A stretch of 64,000 bases of DNA from Cyanobium sp. Morenito 9A2 (GTDB lineage Bacteria > Cyanobacteriota > Cyanobacteriia > PCC-6307 > Cyanobiaceae). Shown here one piece after another: positions 28,950-39,310 of this stretch. The translations under genes were made by a program, and so were the position numbers. Position 1 is the first letter of the stretch, and every line of letters begins with the position of its first letter. The stretch covers positions 1-64,000 of the forward strand of contig NZ_JAGQBJ010000008.1 of the NCBI RefSeq assembly GCF_024345575.1, written 5' to 3'. Below the pieces are notes generated by a model. It was given only the letters and a program-made list of their open reading frames with translations. It was not told the origin of the DNA and did no database searches.

Positions 28950-29714
28950 GGGTCCTTCGGGGGCCTTTGCGGGCTGGAAAAGGATTGTCCCACGGCGTTT
29001 CGGCTGATTCCGAGGGCGTCAGCCGATCCTTCACAACTTGTCGGGTGGGGCGTCGGGGTGAAGGGCCTGCAGGTGTTCGTCTGACGTTTCTGCATCGATG
29101 ACCCTTGGGTGGTCGCGCCCCGACGACGGTTTCCCCAGGCTCCAGCTGGTGCTGCCCAAGGCCATGGGGCAGCACACAGCCTGGACCCGGCCAGGTGCTC
29201 CAGCTGATCTGCCTGCCCGATCGAATGGAGCTGCCGCCGCTGCCGCCGCCCAGGCCCCGCGCAGCGGCCTCAGGGGACCAACAGCTTTGAGCCAGCTGCT
29301 GGTGATGGCCTCCTCTGGCCGGATCAAGTTCAAGTTCTTCACGGAGGCCCCAACGCCGGCCCCTCGCCGAAGCGATCGAGCGACCTGTGCGGCTGTCGTG
29401 CCCAGCATCGGCCTGGTTGAGGTCCTCAGGAGGGTCCTGCGCGGGCATGGGGAAAGCCCGGCCCTGAGGGCGATCGCCTTGGGGCAGCGCGCTGAGAAGG
29501 TGGGATTGAGTCCCGAGATCGCCCTACGCGAGATCAAGCTGAGCCTGGAGCCCAAGCTGCCCTTGGCGGACTGCCCGATGTTTGCCACCGCACGGGCCTT
29601 TGTCGCCCGGTTGATCACTCAGGATTCGGGTCTCCAGGGGCTCGCCGGGGTGCGCTGGTGGCCGAACGCGATGGGCTGTGCCACCTACGATCACCGCCTT
29701 GGCAAGGGCGAAAC
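28950..29714. other. Stretch between psbZ and mutS with an ambiguous reading frame
   Basis: A plus-strand frame is open from ATG 29098 through 29856 and shows G/C at most third codon positions between about 29290 and 29640. It reads [20 protein letters not shown] and similar helical segments. It would overlap the start of mutS by 140 bp or more, matches no family I know, and carries a low-complexity Ala run. A leftward frame (29618-29031) shares the same third positions, so the codon signal does not decide the strand. A short second plus frame (29105-29290) reads VLQLICLPDRMELPPLP, so a frameshifted relic is possible. Promoters of psbZ (leftward) and mutS (rightward) must also lie here. Confidence 0.4.
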
Positions 29715-32501
29715 GTGGCGGGGGAAGCCCAGGAACAGCTGTCGCTGCTGGCCTCCGCGGCGGTGCAGGGCAGCCTGTTTAGCCCTGCGGAGGCCTCACC
29801 CGAGGCCCCGGACGAGGCAGATCCAGGCAGCACCGAGCTGGACGATGAAGCGCTGATCGCCCAGGCCGCCGCCCGGCCCCGCAGGCGCCAGGCCCGGAGC
29901 GAACCAGAGGCCACCGACACGCACCTCGCAGGCAACTCCGGCGATGACGGCGCAGGCCCCAGGCCTGACGACGGAAACGCCGGCGGCTCCGACCTGCCCC
30001 GCTGGCACCACCACGGCCTGGTGGACCCCGAGGCGCTCCCGCCGATGCTGCGCCACTACGTGGAGCTCAAGGCCGCCCACCCCGATCGGGTGCTGCTCTA
30101 CCGCCTCGGGGATTTCTTCGAATTCTTCTTCGAGGACGCCCTGCTGCTTTCCCGCCTGCTGGAGCTCACCCTCACCGGCAAGGAGGCGGGCAAACACCTC
30201 GGCCGGGTGCCGATGGCCGGAATCCCCCATCACGCCGTCGAGCGCTACTGCGCTGAGCTGGTGCGCCACGGCCTCAGCATCGCCCTCTGTGATCAGTTGG
30301 AGGCGGTGGCGGCCAAGGGCAGCCTGCTGAAGCGCGGCATCACCCGGGTGATCACCCCCGGCACCGTGCTGGAGGAGGGCCTGCTGGCGGCGCGGCGCAA
30401 CAACTGGCTGGCGGCGGTGGTGCTGGAGGGGCCCCGCTGGGGCCTGGCGGTCACTGATGTGAGCACGGGGGAGTTCCGGGTCACCGAGCGGGAGGGCACC
30501 GACCGCCTGCACCAGGAACTGCTGCAGCTGGAGGCGGCCGAACTGCTCTGGCCCGGGGGGGAGACCGCCAGCGAAGACGCAAAGACCGACGCGATCGCCA
30601 GGCCCCCCTGGTGCCCCGAGGGCCTGCGGCTCACGCCCCTGCCCACCACCCCCTTCGCCACGGCCGAGGCCCGCCGCACCCTGCTGGAGCGCTTCGCCTT
30701 GGCCAGCCTCACTGGACTGGGGCTGGGGGAGACCCCCCTGGGGCTGCGGGCCGCCGGCGGCCTGGTGCGCTACCTCGATGACACCCAACCGGGCAGCTCG
30801 ATCCCCCTGGAGCTGCCCCGCACCTGGTCCGCCGGCGATGAGCTGGTGCTCGATGCCCAGACCCGCCGCAACCTGGAGCTGACCCGCACCCAGATGGGCG
30901 GCGCCTTCCACGGCTCCCTGCTCTGGGTGCTCGATCGCACGCTCACGGCCATGGGCGGCCGGCGGCTGCGGCGCTGGCTGGAGGCCCCCCTGGTGGAGCT
31001 GACACGCATCCGCGCCCGCCAGGAGAGCGTCAGAGAACTGGTGGCCCAGCGCTCCCTGCGCCTGGCCCTGCGCCGGCTGCTGCGGCCCATGGGCGACCTG
31101 GAGCGCCTGGCGGGCCGGGCGGGGGCCGGCTCCGCCTCCGCCCGCGACCTGGTGGCGTTGGCCGATGGCCTCGAACGACTGCCGCGGCTGGCGGCCCTGC
31201 TGCAGGAGGCCTCCAGCGCCCCCCTGCGGGCCCTGAACGAGCCGCGGCCGGAGCTGGCGGCACTGGCCGCCCTGGTGCGCCACACCCTGCTCGATGCCCC
31301 CCCGATGGGCCTTACCGAAGGCGGCCTGATCCACGACGGCGTCGATGCCCGCCTCGATGGCCTGCGCAACCGCCTCGATGACCAGGACGCCTGGCTGGAG
31401 GCCCAGGAGCGCCAGGAACGGCGCCTGAGCGGCATCGCCAGCCTGCGGCTGCAATTCCACCGCAGCTTCGGCTACTTCCTCGCCGTCAGCCGGGCCAAGG
31501 CCCTGGCCGTGCCCGAGCACTGGATCCGCCGCCAGACCCTCGCCAACGAGGAGCGCTTCGTCACCCCCGATCTCAAGGCCCGCGAGGGGGCGATCCTGCA
31601 GCTCAAGGCCCGCGCCGCCCAGCGCGAATACGAGCTGTTCGCTGAGCTGCGCCAGCGGGTGGGCGCCCAGGCGGGTCCGATCCGCGCTGCCGCCCGCCGG
31701 GTGGCCGCCCTTGATGCCCTAGCCGCCCTGGCCGAGGTGGCCGCCACCGGCGGCTACTGCTGCCCGCAGCTCACGGACGGCCGCACCCTGCAGATCGAGG
31801 CCGGGCGCCATCCGGTGGTGGAGCAGCTGCTGGTGGAGGAGCCCTTCACCGCCAACGGCATCCATCTGGGCGAGGCGGGCCAGCCCGATCTGCTGGTGCT
31901 CACGGGCCCCAACGCCAGCGGCAAGAGCTGCTACCTGCGCCAGATCGGCCTGCTGCAGCTGCTGGCCCAGGTGGGCAGCTGGATTCCAGCCCGCTCCGCC
32001 CGCCTGGGGATCTGCGATCGGATCTTCACCCGCGTCGGCGCCGTCGATGACCTGGCCACGGGCCAGTCCACCTTCATGGTCGAGATGGCCGAGACCGCCA
32101 ACATCCTTCACCACGCCACCGATCGCTCCCTGGTGCTGCTCGATGAGATCGGCCGGGGCACCGCCACCTTCGATGGCCTCTCGATCGCCTGGGCCGTGGC
32201 CGAGCACCTGGCCGAGGGAATCCGGGCGCGCTCGGTGTTCGCCACCCACTACCACGAGCTCAACGAGCTGGCCGCGCTGCTGCCCAACGTGGCCAACGTG
32301 CAGGTGCTGGTGGAAGAAACGGGCGAGCGGCTGAAGTTCCTGCACCAGGTGCGGCCCGGAGGCGCCAGCCGCAGCTACGGCATCGAGGCCGCCCGCCTGG
32401 CCGGGGTGCCGCCCTCGGTGGTGCTGCGGGCCCGGCAGGTGCTGAGCCGCATCGAAGCCAACAGCCATGTGGCGCTCAGCGCCCCAGCCAGGCTCGCCTG
32501 A
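29715..32501 (+). CDS. mutS: DNA mismatch repair protein MutS
   Basis: 928 aa from GTG 29715; an earlier in-frame GTG (29658) would give 947 aa. A non-conserved ~115-residue leader precedes the mismatch-binding domain I ([35 protein letters not shown], with the F-x-E-type mismatch wedge). Then follow the connector, lever and clamp domains. The ATPase has [20 protein letters not shown] (Walker A), [34 protein letters not shown] (Walker B and signature) and ATHYHEL. The P-loop carries A-S-G-K where E. coli has M-G-G-K. Its last 26 bases overlap the convergent cobH gene. The long leader is a common feature of high-GC cyanobacterial MutS. Confidence 0.96.
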   Translation: MAGEAQEQLSLLASAAVQGSLFSPAEASPEAPDEADPGSTELDDEALIAQAAARPRRRQARSEPEATDTHLAGNSGDDGAGPRPDDGNAGGSDLPRWHHHGLVDPEALPPMLRHYVELKAAHPDRVLLYRLGDFFEFFFEDALLLSRLLELTLTGKEAGKHLGRVPMAGIPHHAVERYCAELVRHGLSIALCDQLEAVAAKGSLLKRGITRVITPGTVLEEGLLAARRNNWLAAVVLEGPRWGLAVTDVSTGEFRVTEREGTDRLHQELLQLEAAELLWPGGETASEDAKTDAIARPPWCPEGLRLTPLPTTPFATAEARRTLLERFALASLTGLGLGETPLGLRAAGGLVRYLDDTQPGSSIPLELPRTWSAGDELVLDAQTRRNLELTRTQMGGAFHGSLLWVLDRTLTAMGGRRLRRWLEAPLVELTRIRARQESVRELVAQRSLRLALRRLLRPMGDLERLAGRAGAGSASARDLVALADGLERLPRLAALLQEASSAPLRALNEPRPELAALAALVRHTLLDAPPMGLTEGGLIHDGVDARLDGLRNRLDDQDAWLEAQERQERRLSGIASLRLQFHRSFGYFLAVSRAKALAVPEHWIRRQTLANEERFVTPDLKAREGAILQLKARAAQREYELFAELRQRVGAQAGPIRAAARRVAALDALAALAEVAATGGYCCPQLTDGRTLQIEAGRHPVVEQLLVEEPFTANGIHLGEAGQPDLLVLTGPNASGKSCYLRQIGLLQLLAQVGSWIPARSARLGICDRIFTRVGAVDDLATGQSTFMVEMAETANILHHATDRSLVLLDEIGRGTATFDGLSIAWAVAEHLAEGIRARSVFATHYHELNELAALLPNVANVQVLVEETGERLKFLHQVRPGGASRSYGIEAARLAGVPPSVVLRARQVLSRIEANSHVALSAPARLA

Positions 32502-33087
32502 GCAACGCATTCACCGTGGCCGCCGCCAGGGCCGCCCCCCCCTTGCTGCCCTCGAGCCGGATCTGGGCCAGGGGCGACTCGGCCAGGTGGCGCTTGCTCT
32601 CGGCCACCCCCACGAAGCCCACGGGCATGCCCACCACCAGGGCGGGGCGCACGGGTGAATCGGCCGCCGCGGCCAGCTCCAGCAGCCGCTCCAGGGCCGT
32701 GGGGGCACTGCCGATCAGCACCACCGCCCGCGGGTACTCCACCAGGGCCAGGGCCAGGCCTGTGGCCGCCCGGGTGCCCCCCTCGGGAGCCTGCGCCGGG
32801 GCCCAGTCCAGGGCGCTGCGCACCGGGTTGGCGAAGGTGCGCGCCGCCATCGGCGCCACCGCCGCCGCGGCCATGGCGGTATCGGTGAGGATCACCTCCC
32901 CGGCGGCCAGGGCCGAAAGGCCCGCCGCGCAGGCCCCGGGCCCGAAGCGCAGATCTGCGGCGATCGCCAGGTCGCCGCTGGTGTGCACCAGGCGCTCAAG
33001 CACCTCCTGCTGCAACGGATCAAGGCCCGTGTCGCCGAGCCAGTCGCGGATGCGCCGCACGCTTTCGGTGAAGATCGGGTGATCCAT
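32476..33087 (-). CDS. cobH: Precorrin-8X methylmutase
   Basis: 203 aa from ATG 33087. Opens [18 protein letters not shown] (the conserved H-P-I-x-x-x-S), then [18 protein letters not shown] with the catalytic His, [12 protein letters not shown] and a C-terminal [17 protein letters not shown]...[18 protein letters not shown]. CobH/CbiC moves a methyl group from C-11 to C-12 to make hydrogenobyrinate or cobyrinate in cobalamin synthesis. It is divergent from holA with nine bases between start codons and overlaps mutS tail-to-tail by 26 bases. No cobalamin riboswitch is visible. Confidence 0.95.
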   Translation of the reverse strand: MDHPIFTESVRRIRDWLGDTGLDPLQQEVLERLVHTSGDLAIAADLRFGPGACAAGLSALAAGEVILTDTAMAAAAVAPMAARTFANPVRSALDWAPAQAPEGGTRAATGLALALVEYPRAVVLIGSAPTALERLLELAAAADSPVRPALVVGMPVGFVGVAESKRHLAESPLAQIRLEGSKGGAALAAATVNALLRRAWLGR

Positions 33088-33096
33088 GGCGCGCCC

Positions 33097-34071
33097 ATGC
33101 CGGTCCATCTCTACTGGGGCGACGACGAAGCCGCCCGCACCCGGGCCGTGGAGGCCCTGATCGCCCAGGTGATCGATCCCGCCTGGGCCAGCATCAACCT
33201 CTCCCGGCTCGATGGCAACGACCCCGCCCAGGCCGCCCAGGCCCTGGCGGAGGCGCGCACGCCCCCGCTCGGCGGCGGTGATCGGGTGGTGCTCCTGCAG
33301 CGCAGCCCCTTCTGCAGCGCCTGCCCCGCCGAGCTGGCCGCCCAGCTGGAGGCCGCCCTGGAGTTGATTCCCGCCAACGGGCACCTGCTGCTGGTGAGCC
33401 CCGGCAAGCCCGACGCCCGCCTGCGCACCACCAAGGCCCTCAAGGCCGTGGCCAACGAGAGAAGCTTCCCCCTGCCGGCGGTCTGGGATGGGGCCGGCCA
33501 GCTGGAGCTGGTGAAGGGCACCGCCGCCGCCCTGGGCCTCAAACTCACCGCCGGCGCCGCCGAAGCCCTGGCCGAAGCCGTGGGCAGCGACAGCGCCCGG
33601 TTGGCCAGCGAGCTGGAAAAACTGGGCCTGTACAAAGGCGACCAGCCGATCGACGCCGACGCTGTGGCCGCCCTGGTGGGGGCCCATGCCACCACCAGCC
33701 TGCAGGTGGGGGACGCCCTGCTGGCGGGCCGACTCGGCGACGCCATCGCCCTGCTCGACGCCCTGGTGGAGGCGAACGAGCCCGCCCTGCGCATCGTCGC
33801 CGCCCTCTGCAGTCAGATCCGGGGCTGGCTGTGGGTGAGCCTGCTGGAGCGGAGCGGCGAGCAGGACGTGGCCGTGATCGCCAAGGCTGCCGGCATCGGT
33901 AACCCCAAGCGCATCTACGTGATGCGCAAGCAGATCCGCGGCCGTCCGCCGGAGCGCTTTCTGACCCTGCTGTCTCAGCTGCTGGAGGTGGAGGCCGCCC
34001 TCAAGCGCGGCAGCGAACCCCGCGACGCCTTCCTGGACGGATTTCTGGCGGGCGCCGGCCCCGACGGATAA
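33097..34071 (+). CDS. holA: DNA polymerase III delta subunit
   Basis: 324 aa from ATG 33097 (MPVHLYWGDDEAARTRAVEA). The features of clamp-loader delta are the degenerate P-loop region (YWGDDEAARTRAV), the segment LVSPGKPDARLRTTKALKA, and the C-terminal collar domain with [22 protein letters not shown] and RIVAALCSQIRGWLW. Delta opens the beta clamp within the DnaX complex encoded about 16 kb away. Its promoter must lie inside the opposing cobH sequence, as the two starts are nine bases apart. It precedes lysC by 28 bp. Confidence 0.9.
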   Translation: MPVHLYWGDDEAARTRAVEALIAQVIDPAWASINLSRLDGNDPAQAAQALAEARTPPLGGGDRVVLLQRSPFCSACPAELAAQLEAALELIPANGHLLLVSPGKPDARLRTTKALKAVANERSFPLPAVWDGAGQLELVKGTAAALGLKLTAGAAEALAEAVGSDSARLASELEKLGLYKGDQPIDADAVAALVGAHATTSLQVGDALLAGRLGDAIALLDALVEANEPALRIVAALCSQIRGWLWVSLLERSGEQDVAVIAKAAGIGNPKRIYVMRKQIRGRPPERFLTLLSQLLEVEAALKRGSEPRDAFLDGFLAGAGPDG

Positions 34072-34099
34072 TCACACCTCATTGCCCGCACCCGGAGCC

Positions 34100-35914
34100 A
34101 TGGCCCTGCTGGTTCAGAAATTCGGCGGCACCTCCGTGGGCAGTGTCGAGCGCATCCAGGCGGTGGCCCGCCGGGTGGCTGACAGCCGTGAGCAGGGCCA
34201 TGAACTGGTGATCGTGGTCTCGGCCATGGGCCACACCACCGATGAGCTCACCGCCCTGGCCCGCGCCATCAGCGATGACCCCCCCCAGCGGGAAATGGAC
34301 ATGCTCCTGGCCACGGGCGAACAGGTGTCGATCGCCCTGCTGGCCATGGCCCTGAACGCCCTCGGCGTGCCGGCGGTCTCGATGACGGGCCCCCAGGTGG
34401 GCATCGTCACCGAATCGGCCCATGGCCGCGCCCGCATCCTCGAAGTGCGCACCGACCGCCTGCGCCGGCGCCTCGATGAGGGCCAGGTGGTGGTGGTGGC
34501 CGGCTTCCAGGGCACCAGCAGCGGCAGCGGCGGCACCGCCGAGATCACCACCCTGGGCCGCGGGGGCTCCGACACCTCGGCCGTGGCCCTGGCAGCGGTG
34601 CTGGGGGCCGACGCTTGCGAGATCTACACCGATGTGCCCGGGGTGCTGACCACCGACCCGCGCAAGGTCAGCGATGCCCAGCTGATGGAGACAGTCACCT
34701 GCGACGAGATGCTGGAACTGGCCAGCCTCGGTGCCGCTGTGCTGCACCCGCGGGCGGTGGAGATCGCCCGCAACTACGGCGTGCCCCTGGTGGTGCGCTC
34801 CAGCTGGAGCGAGGCCCCCGGGACCCTGCTCACCAGTGGTGTGGGTCGTCGGATTGGCCACGAGGGCCTGGAGCTGGGCAAACCGGTGGACGGGGCCCAG
34901 CTGGAGGTGGACCAGGCGGTGATCGCCCTCTCCCTGGTGCCCGACGAACCGGGGGTGGCGGCGCGGCTGTTCGAGGCACTCTCGGCCGCGGGGCTCAACG
35001 TGGACCTGATCGTGCAGGCGACCCAGGAGGGGGCCACCAACGACATCGCCTTCACCCTCGCCGTGTCCCAGCTGGAGCGGGCCCGGGAGGTCTGCCAGGT
35101 GCTGCTGAACGCCACCGGGGCCGCAGATTGCGCCCTCAGCGCCCAAGGGGGCCTCGCCAAGCTGAGCATCTCCGGGGCGGGGATCCTTGGCCGCCCCGGG
35201 GTGGCCGCCCGGCTGTTCGACACCCTGGCCCGCAGCGGCATCAACCTGCGCATGATCGCCACCAGCGAGGTGAAGGTGAGCTGCCTGGTGGAGGGAGACC
35301 AGGCCACCAAGGCCCTGCGGGCGGCGGCGGCCGCCTTTGAGCTGGCCGATCACCAGCTCCAGCTCAACCCACCGCCCTGCGGCCTGGGGGATCCGGCGGT
35401 GCGGGGGGTGGCCCTCGACCGCGACCAGGCCCAGGTGGCCACGCGGCTGCTGCCCGACCGGCCCGGCACCGCGGCGCAGGTCTGCCGGGCCCTGGCCGAT
35501 GCCGGCATCAGCCTCGATGCGATCGTGCAGTCGGAGCGCACCCGCGGCGATGGCGATGATCGCCGACGCGACATGAGCTTCACCCTGCGCCGCGACGATC
35601 TCGAGCGCGCCCGCCTTGCCCTGGCACCGGTGCTGGCCCAGTGGAGTGGCGCCCGCTTCGAGCAGGGTCAGGCGATCGCCCGGGTCAGTGCCGTGGGCGC
35701 AGGCATGCCCTGCACCCCCGGCACGGCGGCGCGCATGTTCCGCGCCCTGGCGGACGCAGGGATCAACATCGAGATGATCGCCACCAGCGAAATCCGCACC
35801 AGCTGTGTGGTCGCGGAGAAGGATGGGGAGGGGGCCCTGCGGGCGGTGCATGCCCGCTTCGGCCTGGGGGGAATCGCCATGCACCGGGCCGAGGGAACGG
35901 CCGCTCCGGTTTGA
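34100..35914 (+). CDS. lysC: Aspartate kinase with four ACT domains
   Basis: 604 aa from ATG 34100. The kinase domain (about 1-245) has VQKFGGTSVGSVERIQAV, GFQGTSSGSGGTAEITTLGRGGSDTSAVALAA and DVPGVLTTDPR. It is followed by two tandem pairs of ACT domains (about 265-420 and 440-595): for instance PGVAARLFEALSAAGLNVDLIVQ and PGVAARLFDTLARSGINLRMIATSE, then PGTAAQVCRALADAGISLDAIVQ and PGTAARMFRALADAGINIEMIATSE. The double set is the known cyanobacterial architecture for lysine/threonine feedback control. It feeds asd and dapA, located near 43-45 kb. Confidence 0.96.
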   Translation: MALLVQKFGGTSVGSVERIQAVARRVADSREQGHELVIVVSAMGHTTDELTALARAISDDPPQREMDMLLATGEQVSIALLAMALNALGVPAVSMTGPQVGIVTESAHGRARILEVRTDRLRRRLDEGQVVVVAGFQGTSSGSGGTAEITTLGRGGSDTSAVALAAVLGADACEIYTDVPGVLTTDPRKVSDAQLMETVTCDEMLELASLGAAVLHPRAVEIARNYGVPLVVRSSWSEAPGTLLTSGVGRRIGHEGLELGKPVDGAQLEVDQAVIALSLVPDEPGVAARLFEALSAAGLNVDLIVQATQEGATNDIAFTLAVSQLERAREVCQVLLNATGAADCALSAQGGLAKLSISGAGILGRPGVAARLFDTLARSGINLRMIATSEVKVSCLVEGDQATKALRAAAAAFELADHQLQLNPPPCGLGDPAVRGVALDRDQAQVATRLLPDRPGTAAQVCRALADAGISLDAIVQSERTRGDGDDRRRDMSFTLRRDDLERARLALAPVLAQWSGARFEQGQAIARVSAVGAGMPCTPGTAARMFRALADAGINIEMIATSEIRTSCVVAEKDGEGALRAVHARFGLGGIAMHRAEGTAAPV

Positions 35915-35932
35915 AAAGGGGCTCAGCTCCGA

Positions 35933-37939
35933 TCAGCGCTTGCCCACCAACTTCTGACGCAGCTGCTTGATGCGGTCGCGCAGGCCCGCCGCCTCTTCGT
36001 ACTCCAGGTTCTTGGCCGCGGCCTTCATCTTGTCCTCCAGCTGGGTAATGAGTTCCGGCAGGGCCTCCAGCGGCACCGTCTCATGGAGGGCCTCCTCGGT
36101 GGCCTGCTCCAACTGATCGTCGCTGAGGCGGCGCGAGAGCTCCAGCGAGGAAAGAATCGAATTACCGGCCCGCTTGCCTGCCGGCGTTGGGGTGATGCCA
36201 TGCTTCAGGTTGTAGGCGTGCTGGATGGCTCGCCGCCGCTCGGTTTCGGAGATCGCCTTGGCCATCGAATCGGTGAGGTTCTCGGCATAGAGCAAGGCCT
36301 TGCCCTCCACGTGGCGAGCGGCCCGGCCGATGGTCTGGATCAAGGAGCGTTCAGCGCGCAGGAAGCCCTCCTTGTCGGCATCGAGGATCGCCACCAAAGA
36401 CACCTCCGGCAGATCGAGGCCCTCCCGCAGCAGGTTCACCCCCACCAGGGCATCGAACACACCGTTGCGCAGGTCCTGGATGATCTCGATGCGCTCGATC
36501 GAGTGGATCTCCGAGTGCAGATAACGAACGCGCACGCCGTTCTCAGCCAGGTAATCGGTCAGGTCCTCGGCCATGCGCTTGGTGAGGGTGGTGATCAAGC
36601 AGCGCTCCCCCTTGTCGGCCCGCAGCCGAATCTCCCCGAGCAGGTCATCCACCTGGCCCTCGGTGGGGCGCACTTCCACGATGGGATCGAGCACCCCGGT
36701 GGGACGGATCACCTGCTCCACCACCTGTCCGACGCTGCGCTCCAGCTCCAGGGCCCCGGGGGTGGCAGAGACGAAGATCGTCTGGTGGGCCTTGGCCCAG
36801 AACTCCTCATCCTTGAGCGGCCGGTTGTCGGCGGCGCTGGGAAGCCGAAAGCCGTGCTCGATCAGCACCTGCTTGCGCGATTGGTCGCCGTTGTACATGG
36901 CCCGCAGCTGGGAGCAGGTGACGTGGCTCTCATCCACCACCAACAGCCAGTCGTCGGGGAAGTAATCGATCAGGCACTCGGGCGGGGTGCCCGCGTCGCG
37001 GCCGGCCAGATGGCGGGCGTAGTTCTCGACGCCATTGCAGTAGCCCACCTCCTTGAGCATCTCCAGGTCGTAGGTGGTGCGCTGCTCCAGCCGCTGGGCC
37101 TCCAGCAACTTGCCCACACCGTTGAGCTGATCCAGGCGCTGGTGGAGCTCCGCCCGGATCGCTGTGATTGCCCCCTCAAGCCGGTCCTTGGGGGTGACGA
37201 AGTGCTTGGCAGGGTAGATGTTCACCGCCTCCAGGCTCTGCAGAATCTCGCCGGTGGTGGGATCCACGTAGCGGATCGCCTCCACCTCGTCGCCGAACAG
37301 CTCGATGCGCACCAGCCGGTCTTCGTAGGCCGGGCCGATCTCGAGCACATCTCCCCGCACCCGGAAACGGCCGCGGGCCACCTCGGTGTCATTGCGGCTG
37401 TATTGATTGTTGACCAGTTCCCGCAGGGAGGTGCGCAGGTTGAGCGTTTCACCCACCTGGAATTTCACCGCCGCCTTGAGGTACTCCGAGGGAATCCCCA
37501 GACCGTAGATGCAACTGATCGAGGCCACCACGATCACGTCCTTGCGCTCGAACAGCGAACGGGTCGCCGAGTGGCGCAGCATGTCGATCTCCTCGTTGAT
37601 CGAGGCGGTCTTGGCGATGTAGGTGTCCGAGACCGCCACGTAGGCCTCGGGCTGGTAATAGTCGTAGTAGGAGATGAAGTATTCGACGGCGTTACTCGGG
37701 AAGAACTCCCGCAGCTCGTTGCAGAGCTGGGCCGCCAGGGTCTTGTTGTGGGCCAGCACCAGGGTGGGCCGCCCTGTCTGGGCGATCACATTGGCGATTG
37801 AAAAGGTCTTGCCGGTGCCGGTGGCCCCCAGCAGGGTCTGGTAGCGCTCGCCATCATCGACCGCCCGCACCATCGCCTCGATGGCGGCCGGCTGGTCCCC
37901 TTTGGGGGTGTAAGGAGCCTGGAGCTGAAAACGGGCCAT
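35933..37939 (-). CDS. uvrB: Excinuclease ABC subunit B
   Basis: 668 aa, full length. Walker [18 protein letters not shown]; the beta-hairpin region [13 protein letters not shown]; the D-E-S-H box in [10 protein letters not shown]; helicase motifs [39 protein letters not shown] and [14 protein letters not shown]-terminal UVR domain ([21 protein letters not shown]) contacts UvrC. UvrB verifies lesions handed over by UvrA. No LexA-type box was recognised upstream (37940-38028). Convergent with lysC. Confidence 0.98.
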   Translation of the reverse strand: MARFQLQAPYTPKGDQPAAIEAMVRAVDDGERYQTLLGATGTGKTFSIANVIAQTGRPTLVLAHNKTLAAQLCNELREFFPSNAVEYFISYYDYYQPEAYVAVSDTYIAKTASINEEIDMLRHSATRSLFERKDVIVVASISCIYGLGIPSEYLKAAVKFQVGETLNLRTSLRELVNNQYSRNDTEVARGRFRVRGDVLEIGPAYEDRLVRIELFGDEVEAIRYVDPTTGEILQSLEAVNIYPAKHFVTPKDRLEGAITAIRAELHQRLDQLNGVGKLLEAQRLEQRTTYDLEMLKEVGYCNGVENYARHLAGRDAGTPPECLIDYFPDDWLLVVDESHVTCSQLRAMYNGDQSRKQVLIEHGFRLPSAADNRPLKDEEFWAKAHQTIFVSATPGALELERSVGQVVEQVIRPTGVLDPIVEVRPTEGQVDDLLGEIRLRADKGERCLITTLTKRMAEDLTDYLAENGVRVRYLHSEIHSIERIEIIQDLRNGVFDALVGVNLLREGLDLPEVSLVAILDADKEGFLRAERSLIQTIGRAARHVEGKALLYAENLTDSMAKAISETERRRAIQHAYNLKHGITPTPAGKRAGNSILSSLELSRRLSDDQLEQATEEALHETVPLEALPELITQLEDKMKAAAKNLEYEEAAGLRDRIKQLRQKLVGKR

Positions 37940-38028
37940 GCCCGGTGGGGCCAGGCACTGCCTGGTTGGCGGCCTCCAACTCTAGGAAACGCGGGCGGGG
38001 ATCGAGCCTTTCCCCAGCGAAGCGGTCC

Positions 38029-38457
38029 TCAGGCGACGGGCCCACCAGCCACCACGGCCGCTGCCCGGGTGAAGCCCACCTCCAGACCCAGGCGTTGCAG
38101 GATCAGGCCACTGATCACGCTGTAGACCACGGCGCCAAGAATGGCACTCACCAGGCCGTTCTTGAGCCGGAAACCTGGGATCAGCCAGGCTGCCAGACCA
38201 AACAGCACCACCGTGATCACCCAGTTGTAAAGGGCGTTGATCGGGGTCACCAAGCCCCCGAGGCTGGTGAGGGCCCAGGGAAGGGCCAGCAGCAATTTCA
38301 GAGGCCAGAGCAGGAGAGTGCCGAGCAGGCCGATCACCACCGCCGAAAGGAAGGCGGTCCCGAAGTTCTCCAGCTCAACGCCCAGGGGCAACCAACCCAC
38401 CAAGAGCAACACAGCGGCCCGGATCGGCCACTGCAAGAGCCACACGAAGGCACCCAT
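38029..38457 (-). CDS. Phage-holin-4-type small membrane protein
   Basis: 142 aa with four hydrophobic helices: IRAAVLLLVGWLPLGVEL, FGTAFLSAVVIGLLGTLLLWPLKLLL, LYNWVITVVLFGLAAWLIPGF and SAILGAVVYSVISGLILQ. The spacing and the WxxPGF-type turn match the phage_holin_4_2 / DUF family found in most cyanobacterial genomes. Despite the name there is no phage context here and no lysin nearby, so a lysis role is unlikely. Its function is unknown. It stands alone between uvrB and the Ycf23 homologue, both on the same strand. Confidence 0.82.
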   Translation of the reverse strand: MGAFVWLLQWPIRAAVLLLVGWLPLGVELENFGTAFLSAVVIGLLGTLLLWPLKLLLALPWALTSLGGLVTPINALYNWVITVVLFGLAAWLIPGFRLKNGLVSAILGAVVYSVISGLILQRLGLEVGFTRAAAVVAGGPVA

Positions 38458-38527
38458 GGTTCAGAACGCTTCTGGACTGAGACTAGGGAGAGCTAGCTGG
38501 AATCACCTGCCCACAGTCCTCAAGCTG

Positions 38528-39295
38528 TCACGAAGCGGCGGCGACCGACGCCGCGGCTTGGGTGCTGAGGGACTCCCGCAGGGCGCGCACCACGGCCACC
38601 ATGGCCAGCTCATCGCCCAGCCGGTTGACGGCCGAACCCACCCCCACACCGGCGGCGCCAGCGGCGATGGCCAGCGGCAGGGTCACCGCAGAGAGGCCCG
38701 AGGCGCAGAGCACCGGCAGATCCACCACCCGGCTTAGGGCATGGGCGGCCGCCAGGGTGGGGGCGGCCTTTTCGATCAGGCCCAAGGCCCCGGGGCTGAA
38801 GGGCCGGGCACTGGTGCCGCCTTCGGTCTGGATCAGGTCGGCGCCGGCCGCCTCCAAGTCGATTGCCAGCTGCTCCTGGAGATCAAGGCTGAGCACATGG
38901 GGCACCGTCACCGACAGCACCACCTCCGGCAGCAGGGTGCGGGTGCGGCGGGTGAGCTCAAGCACCTCCCCGGCCCCAAACACGCGCCCCTGGGGATAAA
39001 AAGCATCGAAGTTGCCAATTTCCACCAGGGCAGCGCCCGCGGCCACGGCCGCCGGGAACAGCTCAGGATCCACCGCCGAGACACAAACCGGCAGGCCGGA
39101 GGCTTCGGCTGCGACGTGCACCAGCACGGGGTCACAGGCGATGTCCAGCAGGTCGGCGCCACCGGCGGCGGCGGCCCGGGCGATGCGTCGCACCGAAGCG
39201 GGGTCAAAATTGGTCAGGCCAGCGATCACCTTCAGCAGCTGTCGCGTCTCCAGCGCGCGCTGCAGGGCGGTGGGCAGGCTGGTGAGGCGGGACAT
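38528..39295 (-). CDS. Ycf23 homologue (DUF561), TIM-barrel protein
   Basis: 255 aa from ATG 39295. The sequence is a beta/alpha barrel: LKVIAGLTNFDPASVRRIARAA, ADLLDIACDPVLV, LPVCVSAVDPELF, ALVEIGNFDAFYPQGRVF, VVLSVTVPHVLSLDLQEQLA, LIQTEGGTS, LPVLCASGLSAVTLPLAIAAGAAGVGVGSAVN. These blocks match DUF561, the family of the red-algal plastid gene ycf23. The C-terminal glycine loop resembles a phosphate-binding site, suggesting a phosphorylated ligand, but no reaction is known. Divergent from tilS, 15 bp between starts. Confidence 0.87.
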   Translation of the reverse strand: MSRLTSLPTALQRALETRQLLKVIAGLTNFDPASVRRIARAAAAGGADLLDIACDPVLVHVAAEASGLPVCVSAVDPELFPAAVAAGAALVEIGNFDAFYPQGRVFGAGEVLELTRRTRTLLPEVVLSVTVPHVLSLDLQEQLAIDLEAAGADLIQTEGGTSARPFSPGALGLIEKAAPTLAAAHALSRVVDLPVLCASGLSAVTLPLAIAAGAAGVGVGSAVNRLGDELAMVAVVRALRESLSTQAAASVAAAS

Positions 39296-39310
39296 CGGCA
39301 GCGCAGGCAG

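Noticed and set aside
28200-29000. Attachment-site repeat of the tRNA-Gly 3' end at the far edge of the island
   Set aside because: No copy of the tRNA 3' segment was found near the ribH junction, and no integrase gene lies in the window.
29796-31520. 574-codon minus-strand open frame
   Set aside because: Antisense to mutS; low-complexity Gln/Gly/Ala composition and no motifs.
34079-35884. 601-codon minus-strand open frame
   Set aside because: Antisense to lysC across its whole length, rich in His/Gly/Gln as expected for a shadow of ACT-domain codons.
38029-38457. Phage holin and prophage remnant
   Set aside because: The holin-like family name is misleading; no lysin, integrase or structural phage gene is nearby, and the family is widespread in cyanobacteria.
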